Assembly (NCBI GenBank): GCA_964574215.1
Contig: CAZNLR010000008.1
Location: forward strand, 57,095-121,094
Reading direction: 5' to 3'
Source: GCA-2725625 sp964574215
GTDB taxonomy: Bacteria; Pseudomonadota; Alphaproteobacteria; Rhodospirillales; UBA2165
DNA length: 64,000 nt
The notes beneath the pieces are model-generated. The model was not told the DNA's origin. It was given only the letters and a program-made list of their open reading frames with translations, and did no database searches. Positions 16,184 through 24,744 of this stretch are shown in pieces (positions within the stretch are counted from its first letter, which is position 1; every line of letters starts with the position of its first letter). A program made the position numbers and the translations under genes.

Positions 16184-19100
16184 GTGTCTAAAGGCTTGAA
16201 AAAAATAAATAAAATTCTGGTGGCCAACCGGAGCGAGATCGCCATCCGCGTCATGCGGGCGGCGGCTGAATTGGGCATTTCGACGGTCGCAGTCTATTCG
16301 CGGGAAGACCGCTTTGCGTTGCACCGTTTCAAGGCGGACGAGAGCTATCTGGTGGGCGACGGCAAGGGGCCGATCGAAGCTTACCTAGATATTGAAGACG
16401 TCATCCGCATCGCCCGTGAGGCCCATGTGGACGCCATCCATCCCGGTTACGGCTTTTTGTCGGAAAACCCGGAATTCGTCGACGCCTGCCTGGAAGCCGG
16501 CATTACTTTCATTGGACCGCCGCCGGATGTCATGCGGCGGCTGGGCTCCAAGGTGGCGGCACGGCAACTGGCTCAGGAAGCCGGCGTTCCGGTGATGCCA
16601 GCCACCGATCCCCTGCCGGTTGACGACGCCAAAGCGGTGAAGCGACTGGCCAAGGAGATCGGCTATCCCATCATGGTCAAGGCAACCTGGGGCGGCGGCG
16701 GCCGTGGCATGCGGGTGATCGAAAGCGAGGAGACGGTCATCGATTTGGTGGAACAGGCCAGCCGGGAAGCGGCGGCGGCCTTCGGCAACGGTGAGGTCTA
16801 TTTCGAAAAGCTGGTGCGCAACGCCCGCCATGTGGAAGTCCAGGTGATGGGCGACAGCCACGGCACCGTGGTTCATTTGTACGAGCGCGATTGCTCCGTT
16901 CAGCGCCGCCATCAGAAAGTGGTGGAGCGCGCGCCGGCGGTCTTTCTGGACGATGACGGACGCAGCAGTCTCTGTGAACAGGGGCTGAAGATCGCCCGCA
17001 CCGCCGGGTATCAGAACGCGGGTACGGTGGAGTTCCTGCAAGACGCCGATACGGGCTCGATATACTTTATCGAGGTCAATCCCCGCATTCAGGTGGAACA
17101 CACGGTGACCGATTGGGTAACCGGCGTCGATCTGGTGCAGGCTCAGATTAAGATCGCCCAGGGCGGCAGGATCGGTAATTTGGAGGGCAGCGGCGTCCCC
17201 GCCCAGGAAGATATCCGCCTCTACGGCCACGCCATCCAGTGCCGGGTCACCACCGAGGATCCGGAAAACAACTTCACCCCCGATTACGGCCGCATCAACG
17301 CCTACCGTAGCGCCGCCGGGTTCGGTATCCGGCTGGACGCGGGCACCGCCTTTACCGGCGCGTTGATCACCCGGCACTACGATTCCCTGCTGGTCAAGGT
17401 GACTTCCTGGGCGTCGGAGCCCAAAAGCGCCGCCGCCCGCATGGACCGTGCCTTGCGCGAATTCCGTATCAGGGGCGTGACGACAAATTTAAGGTTCCTG
17501 GAAAGCCTGGTGAACCATCCCGATTTTCTGGAGGCCGATTACAACACGGACTTCATCGACCAGACGCCGGAGCTGTTCCACTTCCCCGTCCGCAAGGACC
17601 GGGCGACGCGGCTGCTGAACTTTATCGGCGACGTCATCGTCAACGGCAATCCGGAGGTCAAAGATCACCCCCTGCCCGATTACGCCGCCACGCCCCACGC
17701 GCCGGTGTTCGATGCCGAGGATTTCAAACCGGGCAGCAAACAGAAGCTGGACGAGCTGGGACCGGAAAAATTCGCCCAGTGGATGCTCGACCAGAAACGG
17801 GTGCTGATCACCGACACCACCATGCGGGACGCCCATCAATCCCTGCTGGCGACAAGGGTCCGCTCCAAGGATATCATCGATATTGCGCCGACCTACGCCC
17901 AACTGACGCCGAAGATGTTCTCCATGGAATGCTGGGGCGGCGCTACTTTCGACGTGGCCATGCGCTTCCTCCATGAATGCCCGTGGGAGCGGCTTCAGGA
18001 CTTGCGGTCCCGCATGCCCAATATTCTTACCCAAATGCTGCTGCGCGCTTCCAACGGCGTCGGCTACACCAACTATCCCGACAATGTGGTGCGGTTCTTC
18101 GTACAGCAGTCGGCGGACGCGGGCATGGATCTGTTCCGCATATTCGATTCCCTCAACTGGGTGGAGAACATGCGGGTGGCCATCGACGCGGTGCTGGAGA
18201 CCGACAAGCTGTGCGAAGCCGCCATTTGCTACACCGGCGACATTTCCGACCCCAGCCGCACCAAATACGACCTCGACTATTATCTCGGCCTGGCCAGAGA
18301 GTTGAAGGACGCGGGCGCGCATATATTGGGCATCAAGGATATGGCGGGCTTGTGCAAGCCGGCGGCAGCGCGGGTGCTGGTCAAGGCGCTGAAAGAGGAA
18401 ACCGGCCTGCCCATTCATTTCCACACCCACGACACCTCGGGCATTGCAGCGGCCAGCGTTTTGGCGGCGGTGGAGGCAGGGGCCGACGCCGTGGACGCCG
18501 CCATCGACGCCATGTCGGGCCTGACCTCCCAGCCCAATCTGGGCGGCATCGTCGAGGCTTTGAAGAATTCGGAGCGGGACAGCGGCCTGGATACGGAGGC
18601 GCTACGCCAGCTTTCCACCTATTGGGAGCAGGTGCGCACCCTCTATACCGGCTTCGAGGCCAACTTCCGCTCCGGTGCGTCGGACGTCTATATTCACGAG
18701 ATACCCGGCGGCCAGTACACCAATCTGCGCCAGCAGGCTCGCTCCATGGGCATCGACCGGCGCTGGCCCGAGGTGGCCAACACCTACGCCAAGGTCAACG
18801 AGATGTTCGGCGATATCGTCAAGGTGACGCCGTCCTCCAAGGTCGTCGGCGATCTCACTCTGATGATGATTACCGGCAATTTGACGCCCGAAGACGTCCA
18901 GGACCCGGATAAGGAAATGGCCTTCCCGGAATCGGTCATCTCGTTCTTCCGGGGTGAACTGGGCCAGCCGACGGGCGGCTTCCCCAAGGCGCTGCAAAAG
19001 AAAATCCTCAAGGGCGAGAAGCCCATCACCGTCCGGCCCGGCTCGCTGATGGACGACGTCGATCTGGAGGAAACCCGGAAAGAGGTGGAGCAGAAGGTCG

Positions 19101-19645
19101 GTCGCCATATCAGCGACTTCGAGCTGGGCTCGCATCTAATGTATCCCCAGGTGTTCGCCGACTACGCCAGCCACCTCCGGCAATTCGGCGACGTCAGCAA
19201 AATCCCTACGCAGGACTTTTTCTACGGCATGGAGCCGGGCGGCGAGATCGCCGTCGAGATGGAACGTGGCAAGGCTCTGGTGATCCGGTTCCTGGCCCTC
19301 GGCGACGCCAACGAGGACGGCGTCCGCAACGTCTTCTTCGAACTCAACGGCCAGCCCCGCTCGGTGCGCATCCGCGACCACTCCCAGGAATCCACCCGCC
19401 CCGCCAACCGCGTCGCCGACGACCAGGACTCCAACCAGTTGGGCGCCCCCATGCCCGGCATCATCTCGGCCATCGTCGTCGAACCCGGCCAAAAGGTGCT
19501 CCGCGGCGACACGCTCTTGTCCATCGAAGCCATGAAAATGGAAACCGCCGTCACGGCGGAGTTCGACGGCACGGTCAGTGAGGTGGCCGTCTCCATCGGG
19601 GCCCAGGTGAACGCTGAGGATTTGCTGGTGGTGTTTGCGGGGTAG
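16184..19645 (+). CDS. pyc: Pyruvate carboxylase
   Basis: A 1153-residue single-chain enzyme that carboxylates pyruvate to oxaloacetate with ATP, bicarbonate and biotin. Domains in order: biotin carboxylase N-domain (ILVANRSEIAIRV), ATP-grasp with GGGGRGMRV near residue 170 and biotin carboxylase C-domain to about 470. The HMG-lyase-like carboxyltransferase follows, starting at TDTTMRDAHQSLLATR near 545, and a C-terminal biotinyl domain with the lysine at 1118 in EAMKMET. The start is a GTG at 16184 after GGAAGAAGA. The full length is intact and single, unlike two-subunit oxaloacetate decarboxylases. It replenishes the TCA cycle during growth on acetate-like or pyruvate-yielding substrates. 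Confidence 0.97.
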   Translation: MSKGLKKINKILVANRSEIAIRVMRAAAELGISTVAVYSREDRFALHRFKADESYLVGDGKGPIEAYLDIEDVIRIAREAHVDAIHPGYGFLSENPEFVDACLEAGITFIGPPPDVMRRLGSKVAARQLAQEAGVPVMPATDPLPVDDAKAVKRLAKEIGYPIMVKATWGGGGRGMRVIESEETVIDLVEQASREAAAAFGNGEVYFEKLVRNARHVEVQVMGDSHGTVVHLYERDCSVQRRHQKVVERAPAVFLDDDGRSSLCEQGLKIARTAGYQNAGTVEFLQDADTGSIYFIEVNPRIQVEHTVTDWVTGVDLVQAQIKIAQGGRIGNLEGSGVPAQEDIRLYGHAIQCRVTTEDPENNFTPDYGRINAYRSAAGFGIRLDAGTAFTGALITRHYDSLLVKVTSWASEPKSAAARMDRALREFRIRGVTTNLRFLESLVNHPDFLEADYNTDFIDQTPELFHFPVRKDRATRLLNFIGDVIVNGNPEVKDHPLPDYAATPHAPVFDAEDFKPGSKQKLDELGPEKFAQWMLDQKRVLITDTTMRDAHQSLLATRVRSKDIIDIAPTYAQLTPKMFSMECWGGATFDVAMRFLHECPWERLQDLRSRMPNILTQMLLRASNGVGYTNYPDNVVRFFVQQSADAGMDLFRIFDSLNWVENMRVAIDAVLETDKLCEAAICYTGDISDPSRTKYDLDYYLGLARELKDAGAHILGIKDMAGLCKPAAARVLVKALKEETGLPIHFHTHDTSGIAAASVLAAVEAGADAVDAAIDAMSGLTSQPNLGGIVEALKNSERDSGLDTEALRQLSTYWEQVRTLYTGFEANFRSGASDVYIHEIPGGQYTNLRQQARSMGIDRRWPEVANTYAKVNEMFGDIVKVTPSSKVVGDLTLMMITGNLTPEDVQDPDKEMAFPESVISFFRGELGQPTGGFPKALQKKILKGEKPITVRPGSLMDDVDLEETRKEVEQKVGRHISDFELGSHLMYPQVFADYASHLRQFGDVSKIPTQDFFYGMEPGGEIAVEMERGKALVIRFLALGDANEDGVRNVFFELNGQPRSVRIRDHSQESTRPANRVADDQDSNQLGAPMPGIISAIVVEPGQKVLRGDTLLSIEAMKMETAVTAEFDGTVSEVAVSIGAQVNAEDLLVVFAG

Positions 19646-19755
19646 GTGGGTACCGGTACATGCACTTGTTCAGTGTCCTGGGCCGTGCAAATCTGCCATA
19701 ATATATTGAACGAAGACCAGTTGGTTTCGGTTTACGCTGCGCAGGGAGGTAAAAT

Positions 19756-20415
19756 ATGTCGGTTCAGCTTCCGGAAAAATTTGAACATATTGTCGTCAAC
19801 GCGACAGAAGAATGGCTGGATACCCGTGGCCTGACGCGGGATAAATTGCGAAAGTTTATCGAGGGCAGGGTGACAAGGGATCTGGAAATATCTCCAAAAG
19901 TCGGTGACGATGCGCCCGACTTCGAAGCGGAACAACTCGACGAACAAGGAAAACGAACGGGTCAAATGGTTCGTCTTTCCTCGCACTTTGGCACGCCAAT
20001 CGGTCTGATATTCGGTTCTTACACGTGACCACCCTTCCGGGACGGGGCCGTGCGCCTCGACGAATTGGCAAAAACCTATGGCGATAAAGTCCGGTTTTTC
20101 AGCGTCTATATCCGTGAGGCGCATGCTGAAAACGAAGACCAGGTTATCCGCAATCTTGACGAAGATGTCATCTTTGAACAGCCGCAATCCGAGGACGAAC
20201 GCGCTGAAATCGCCGCCGTCTGCATGCTGCGGTATAATTTTTCGTTTCCCATGCTGATGGACGGCATGGCGAACGAGGCGGAAGAGAAATATCAATCCTG
20301 GCCGGACCGTCTCTACTTGATCGACGCCGGCGGTAAGATCGCCTACCAGGGCGGTTTGGGGCCATTATATTTCGACGTGGACGAATTTGAGGCCGCGATC
20401 GGCAGATTGGTTTGA
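19756..20415 (+). CDS. Deiodinase-family selenoprotein 1 (in-frame TGA read as Sec91)
   Basis: A 219-residue thioredoxin-fold protein of the iodothyronine deiodinase family, with an in-frame TGA at 20026-20028. Around the TGA the protein reads FGSYT-Sec-PPFR. Downstream come YIREAH near residue 121 and PDRLYLID...GKIAYQG, the same order as in animal deiodinases (SCT-Sec-PPF, YIEEAH, PERLYII). The TGA replaces the active-site Sec and the frame continues 129 codons to TAA. A short hairpin follows the TGA. A conserved Cys at 156 could pair with Sec. The start ATG follows GGGAGG. Convergent with a paralogue at 20435. Bacterial members are probably selenol redox or reductive dehalogenation enzymes, but the substrate is unknown. 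Confidence 0.9.
20026..20059 (+). promoter_or_regulatory. Candidate bacterial SECIS hairpin of selenoprotein 1
   Basis: TGA at 20026-20028 is followed, after 15 nt, by GGGGC-CGTGC-GCCTC (20044-20058). This forms a 5-bp stem with one G-T pair, extendable by C20043-G20059. Distance and position immediately 3' of the UGA fit a SelB-binding bSECIS. The homologous hairpin in gene 2 is AAGGC-CGTGC-GCCTT, so the two variable stem positions change while pairing is kept. Confidence 0.6.
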
Positions 20416-20434
20416 TTTAAAAAGCCAAAATGCC

Positions 20435-21136
20435 TTACAACGACAGCTGCGCCTTGATGGCTTCCTCCCAGCTGTCCGGATCGAATCCCATGGGGCCCAT
20501 GGCGCCGGCATAGGCGATTTTCCGGTCGGTTCCGATGACATAAAGACGCTCGGGCCAGCCGGCGTATTTTTGCTCGGCGTCGTCGTCCATGCCGTCCAGG
20601 TACATGGGCATTTCCAAGTTGAGATTGAGAACGCAGACCTCGGCGATTTCCCCCCGGTCCTCGATGGTGGTCGGCTGATCATAAATGATCCCGTTGTCCC
20701 AGTTGCGTTCGGTTTTGTAGCCGCCCACCGAGTCCTCGGGGTGGGCTTCCCTTATATAGATGCAGGCGAAGGTGATCCGGTCGCCGTATGTCCGGTAGTT
20801 GTCATTAAGGCGCACGGCCTTGGCGCGGAAGGGTGGTCACGTGTAAGAGCCGAACAGGAGGGCGACGGGCTTGCCCATGAGCGACGACAGCTGCACCATC
20901 TCGCCCGTTCTTTTGCCCTCGGCGTCCAGCCGCTCGGCGGTGAAATCGGGAGCGTCGTGCCCTTCCTTGGGCGCCGCCAGATCCTGCCGGATGCGCCCCT
21001 GCAGGTACTCGACCCATTCTTCCTTGGAAATCCCCCAGTCCTTCCAGGGGTGCTTGGACACGTTCGCCGTGTTGTTCTTCACCCGCTCGAACAGCTCCTC
21101 CGCCGTCGGCACCCGCATCTCCCTGGTCTCATCCAT
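20435..21136 (-). CDS. Deiodinase-family selenoprotein 2 (in-frame TGA read as Sec100)
   Basis: A paralogue of selenoprotein 1 on the opposite strand, 233 residues. The TGA at 20839-20837 falls in LLFGSYT-Sec-PPFR, exactly where gene 1 has it. The family landmarks YIREAH near residue 130 and PERLYVIG...KIAYAG near 195 follow. The conserved Cys corresponding to Cys156 of gene 1 is at about 168, with an extra Cys near 125. The ATG at 21136 follows GAGGAG. A GTG one codon earlier is the alternative. The gap to gene 1 is only 19 bp. Two independent genes keeping a TGA at the same codon argues against decay or sequencing error. Confidence 0.9.
20807..20839 (-). promoter_or_regulatory. Candidate bacterial SECIS hairpin of selenoprotein 2
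   Basis: On the minus strand TGA is followed after 15 nt by AAGGC-CGTGC-GCCTT (20821-20807), a perfect 5-bp stem with a 5-nt loop. Spacing and loop are identical to gene 1. Confidence 0.6.
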
Positions 21137-21245
21137 CACCCGCTCCTCAACATTGAATTTGCCACTGGAGGGATACTCTAGGCAAAAGAGTTGGACGTAT
21201 CAAAGGGGAAATGGGGGGGGTAGGTTGGCATTTTGGGGGAATGCA

Positions 21246-21272
21246 GGGGACACGTAACGAGTACATGTCCCC
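21246..21272. repeat. Inverted repeat GGGGACA/TGTCCCC
   Basis: Perfect 7-bp arms (21246-21252 and 21266-21272) around a 13-bp centre, 110 bp upstream of selenoprotein 2. Function unknown. It could be an operator for that gene or a leftover of a mobile repeat. Confidence 0.4.
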
Positions 21273-21280
21273 CTACCAAA

Positions 21281-21308
21281 AAAACCCCCGCACTAACGCG
21301 GGGGTTTT
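21281..21308 (-). terminator. Terminator of the secreted hypothetical gene
   Basis: AAAACCCCCGC-ACTAAC-GCGGGGGTTTT, a perfect 11-bp stem. On the minus strand it is followed by a T-run (complement of 21278-21284), so it ends the gene at 21337. Confidence 0.88.
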
Positions 21309-21336
21309 CGGTGGGGTACGGTGTGGCCTGCCGAGG

Positions 21337-22161
21337 TCAACTACACCTGATTCGTGAATCGTATTTAAAGCCGCGCTTGGACCAGGAAGGCTGGACGAAG
21401 AGGCCGATCTCGCCCTTCAGGGCCTTGCCGCGCTTGCGGATTTTAAAGGTCGCCTGCTGGGAGTTGGCCAGCTTCATGCGGCGCTTGCTCACCATGGCCT
21501 TGCCGGATGTCCGGTAGATCGAGATGGCGGCCAGGCGGGGCCATTTATCGCCCAGATTGGTCACCTGGAAGACCGGCGTCGGGCCGTCGCAGGTGGCGTT
21601 GATTTCGAGATCGAGCCTGTTGCCGGTCACTTCGGCGACTTTGGAAGCTTGCCTGGCCTTGACGATGGTGTCATTGCCGGTACCGCCATTTACCGGGGCG
21701 CCCTGGGGCGTAATCCGGGCCAGCCGGCCGGCGTGAAACCGTTTCAGGCAGCGGGTGACGTCGATCCGCTGGTCGATCTGCTTGATATGCCTGGCCAGGT
21801 TATCGCCGCTCAGGCGCAAATCCCGGGACTTAACGGTGGCGGAGCCGTCCCGGTCGTAAATCTTCTGCATCTTGGTGCGGTAGTTGATCCACTTGGTGAT
21901 ATAGGGATCCCAATTACCCTGAAACTTCTTGTCCACATAACGCACGATTTTGGCGTGGGTGGTTTTCCACCAGGCCACCTCGGGCAGGGCCGGACAGGAT
22001 GCCTGGGTGGATTTGATATCCTGAGACGCCGTTTTGGCCGCCTGGGCCGGTTGGACAGTGGCAAGAATGCCGGTCGCCAAGGCGATCCCCGCGATGGTTT
22101 TAATCGGCGATTTCAAATATTTGATACTCTTACGGTTGGCAGCCATTTCGAGTGCAAGCAT
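21337..22161 (-). CDS. Secreted protein of unknown function
   Basis: A 274-residue protein with a basic N terminus and a hydrophobic core ending at TVQPAQA-A near residue 40, a clear Sec signal peptide. The mature part is basic and contains four Cys (in ASCPALP, TRCLKRF, ATCDGP and the C-terminal RIRCS), possibly two disulfides. The last 90 residues have alternating polar/hydrophobic character, like a beta-sandwich. The ATG at 22161 follows AAGGAGGG. I did not recognise a family. It stands alone with its own terminator. Confidence 0.75.
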   Translation of the reverse strand: MLALEMAANRKSIKYLKSPIKTIAGIALATGILATVQPAQAAKTASQDIKSTQASCPALPEVAWWKTTHAKIVRYVDKKFQGNWDPYITKWINYRTKMQKIYDRDGSATVKSRDLRLSGDNLARHIKQIDQRIDVTRCLKRFHAGRLARITPQGAPVNGGTGNDTIVKARQASKVAEVTGNRLDLEINATCDGPTPVFQVTNLGDKWPRLAAISIYRTSGKAMVSKRRMKLANSQQATFKIRKRGKALKGEIGLFVQPSWSKRGFKYDSRIRCS

Positions 22162-22399
22162 GATCTTTCCCTCCTTACCCAATTCTTGAGTAAAAAACGT
22201 TACTTCACTGCTCACGCCCAATTTGATTTGCGCTTTCAGATGGCGGTTTTCCGCCGATTTTTGCGCAATATCGGATTTCGTTGCCGTCAGTAGACACCGA
22301 TTCGGTTAACAGCTCCTTAATAAAAGGCTGAATTCAGCCGATAATGGCCTATACTGGAATGGCTATAAATCCGGGGGGCTACAAGGATGGAAAAGACCC

Positions 22400-23896
22400 A
22401 TGTGGCGACCAGCGGAAAAAATTAAATGGCGACCGCAACCGGGCCGTTGGCCCCGTGCGGATGAAGCCCGTAACTCCCGTCTCTTTTCACCGGTCGGCAT
22501 CGGCCCCATTACCCTGGAGACACGGACTTGGGTGCCGGCCATGGTGCCGTGGCGGGCCACCGGCGACGGTGAGGTCACGCCGGACGTGCTGGACTGGTAC
22601 GAACGGTTCGCCCAGGGCCGGCCCGGCGCCGTCGTGGTGGAAGCCACCGGCATCCGCGATATTTCCTCTGGCCCCCTGCTCCGCATCGGCGACGACCGCT
22701 TCATTCCCGGCCTCAAGACGCTGGTCGAGGCAGTGCGCCAGGCCAGCGGCGGCCACACCAAATTGTTTATTCAGCTGATCGATTTTTTGGCCGTGCGGCG
22801 ACGGCCCGATCCCGAGAAATACTTTCAACGGTTTCTGGAAATCACCGACCGGCACAGAACGCTTTTGGGGGAACGTTTCGGCGAACCCGGGCTTAGCGAC
22901 GACGACATCCGCCGGCGGCTGGCCGCCATGGATGACGCCGGCCTCGACGAAATCCTGACCGAGCGCGAGCTGGAGGGTCTTCGCATGGGCTACCGGGAAC
23001 GGGTGACCGATACCCATCTCGACTATATAAGCGACCTGCCGCAATTCCTGCCCGACCTGTTTGCCGAAGCGGCGGGGCGGGCTAAGGCAGCCGGGTTCGA
23101 CGGCGTGGAACTCCACTACGCCCACGCCTATACCATGTCGTCCTTCCTGTCCCGCCTCAACGACCGGGACGACGGCTACGGCGGCGACAGGGAAAACCGG
23201 GCCCGCCTGCCCCTTGAGGTCTTCCGCCGGGTACGGGAGGAAGTTGGCGACGACTATACGGTGGGCTGCCGCTATTTGTCGGAAGATATCGTCGAGGGCG
23301 GCAACACGTTGGAGGACAGCGCCTATTTCGGGGTCGAGTTCGCCCGCGCCGGTTTCGACTTTCTCTCCCTCTCCCGGGGCGGCCGGTTTGAGGACGCCAA
23401 ACAGCCCGCCGTCGGCCAAGCCGTCTATCCCTATACCGGCCGGAGCGGCTACGAATGCATGCCCCAGTACATCTCCGACGAACAGGGACCGTTCGGGCGC
23501 AATGTGGGCCCGGCGGAGACCATCCGAAACGCCATCCGGGAAGCCGGATTTACCACTCCGGTGGTGGTCTCGGGCGGTGTGCACGGCTTTGAGCAGGCGG
23601 AAAAAATCCTGGCAGATGAAAGCGCCGATATCGTCGGTCTGGCGCGCCAGAGCCTGGCCGACCCGGATTGGTTCACCAAGGTCCGCCTGGGGCGCGGCGA
23701 GGAGGTGATCGTCTGCGAATATACCAACTATTGCGAGGCGCTCGATCAAAAGCACGTACCCGTTACCTGCAAATTGTGGGACCGCACCGATATGGACCAG
23801 CCGGGCGTCCAGAAAACCGCCGACGGCAAGCGCCGCCTGACGGCCCCGGACTGGCAGACCGACCTGGACGTGGAGTCTGCGCTGGACGGCGGTTAA
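22400..23896 (+). CDS. NADH:flavin oxidoreductase, Old Yellow Enzyme family
   Basis: A 498-residue FMN-dependent TIM-barrel enzyme. Landmarks are FSPVGIGPITLETRTWVPAMV near residue 29, GFDGVELHYAHAYTMSSFLS near 230 (the catalytic H-x-A-H region) and the NDRDDGYGGDRENRARLPLEV stretch (in part). SGGVHGFEQAEKILA and DIVGLARQSLADPDW near 400 complete the FMN phosphate site. It lacks the C-terminal FAD/NAD domain of 2,4-dienoyl-CoA reductase. The family reduces activated C=C bonds, and the substrate is not evident. The ribosome site is weak. It stands apart from the flagellar genes that follow. Confidence 0.88.
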   Translation: MWRPAEKIKWRPQPGRWPRADEARNSRLFSPVGIGPITLETRTWVPAMVPWRATGDGEVTPDVLDWYERFAQGRPGAVVVEATGIRDISSGPLLRIGDDRFIPGLKTLVEAVRQASGGHTKLFIQLIDFLAVRRRPDPEKYFQRFLEITDRHRTLLGERFGEPGLSDDDIRRRLAAMDDAGLDEILTERELEGLRMGYRERVTDTHLDYISDLPQFLPDLFAEAAGRAKAAGFDGVELHYAHAYTMSSFLSRLNDRDDGYGGDRENRARLPLEVFRRVREEVGDDYTVGCRYLSEDIVEGGNTLEDSAYFGVEFARAGFDFLSLSRGGRFEDAKQPAVGQAVYPYTGRSGYECMPQYISDEQGPFGRNVGPAETIRNAIREAGFTTPVVVSGGVHGFEQAEKILADESADIVGLARQSLADPDWFTKVRLGRGEEVIVCEYTNYCEALDQKHVPVTCKLWDRTDMDQPGVQKTADGKRRLTAPDWQTDLDVESALDGG

Positions 23897-23956
23897 CCGC
23901 TTTTTAAACATGTTGGGCGACACTGCTGGGTATTAAATTAAGAACGATAAAGTTCA

Positions 23957-24406
23957 GTGGTGAATAAAGTGGCGGAGTCCGATAAGGACGCTCCCAAAAT
24001 ATCCGATAAAAGCCCGGAAAACGGCGAAAAAGCCGACGAGGGAATCGATATTGTGGCGGGGGCGGAACCCGAAAAGAAACCCGAGAAAGGCGGCGTGCTG
24101 AAAGCCGTCGCAATCGGCGATACCAAAAGCAACGTCGATGCGGTTTCCGGCGAGCAATTGCCGGCACGGCCCCGGGTGGTCGCCTCGGGCAAGGGCGGCT
24201 TCGCCGAACAAATCCTGCAAATCGCCTGGGCCAACAATATCAAGGTCCGCGAAGACGCCGATCTCGTCGAAATTCTTTCCGCCATTGATGTCGACAGCGA
24301 CATTCCCATCGAGGCCTTTGCCGCCGTCGCCGAAATCCTATCCTACGTCTACCGCGCCAACGCGGGCTACATCCCTCCCTCAGAAAATCAGGAGACATCA
24401 GTATGA
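23957..24406 (+). CDS. FlhB C-terminal-domain-like protein lacking the NPTH motif
   Basis: A 149-residue protein. The first 75 residues are charged and disordered. The last 75 match the cytoplasmic domain of FlhB (GGFAEQILQIAWANNIKVREDADLVE in parts, and IPIEAFAAVAEILSYVYRAN), which can be aligned with VDEVAARIREAADEFNVP and EHYHAVAEVIGYVYRI of the full FlhB at 12410. The autocleavage NPTH is absent and no membrane segments precede it. It could compete with or assist FlhB in substrate switching. Start GTG at 23957. Its 3' end overlaps the next gene by 4 bp (ATGA). Confidence 0.82.
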   Translation: MVNKVAESDKDAPKISDKSPENGEKADEGIDIVAGAEPEKKPEKGGVLKAVAIGDTKSNVDAVSGEQLPARPRVVASGKGGFAEQILQIAWANNIKVREDADLVEILSAIDVDSDIPIEAFAAVAEILSYVYRANAGYIPPSENQETSV

Positions 24407-24729
24407 ACGCCATGCTCATCCAACAACAGGTCGATGACATCAAGAGCCTGATCAAATCGTCGCGCGATTATATCGCCGACGGCCAGATGGTCGATATCTC
24501 CTCGGTCGAGGAAAAAATGTCCCAGCTGTTTGAATCGGTGAACGCCAACCCCGGTCTGGCCATGGATGTGGACGTCGCCCATATCGCCAATTCCCTGGCC
24601 GATCTGATGGGCGATTTGGACGATCTGGAGAGCGACCTGACCGACCAGAACAACGCCATTCACGCCGAGCTTGACGCCGCCGCCGCCGGTTCCGCCGCCG
24701 CCGCTTACGGTTCCACGGGCGCTAACTGA
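24403..24729 (+). CDS. Small alpha-helical protein in the fliO/fliP operon, unknown function
   Basis: A 108-residue protein, mostly helical and acidic with an Ala/Ser/Gly-rich tail, and no signal or membrane segment. The first 85 residues have coiled-coil-like spacing (VDDIKSLIKSSRDYI, SVEEKMSQLFESV). It overlaps the FlhB-like gene by ATGA and is 15 bp before fliO, so it is probably a flagellar chaperone or regulator. I do not recognise a named family. Confidence 0.7.
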   Translation: MNAMLIQQQVDDIKSLIKSSRDYIADGQMVDISSVEEKMSQLFESVNANPGLAMDVDVAHIANSLADLMGDLDDLESDLTDQNNAIHAELDAAAAGSAAAAYGSTGAN

Positions 24730-24744
24730 ACGTAAGGGTTCACC

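Noticed and set aside
20026..20839. Reading the TGA codons at 20026 and 20839 as nonsense mutations, giving two pairs of broken genes
   Set aside because: Both paralogues have TGA at the same codon in the site where deiodinases carry Sec, both frames stay open and conserved afterwards, and each has a matching downstream stem. Decay would not hit the same codon twice.
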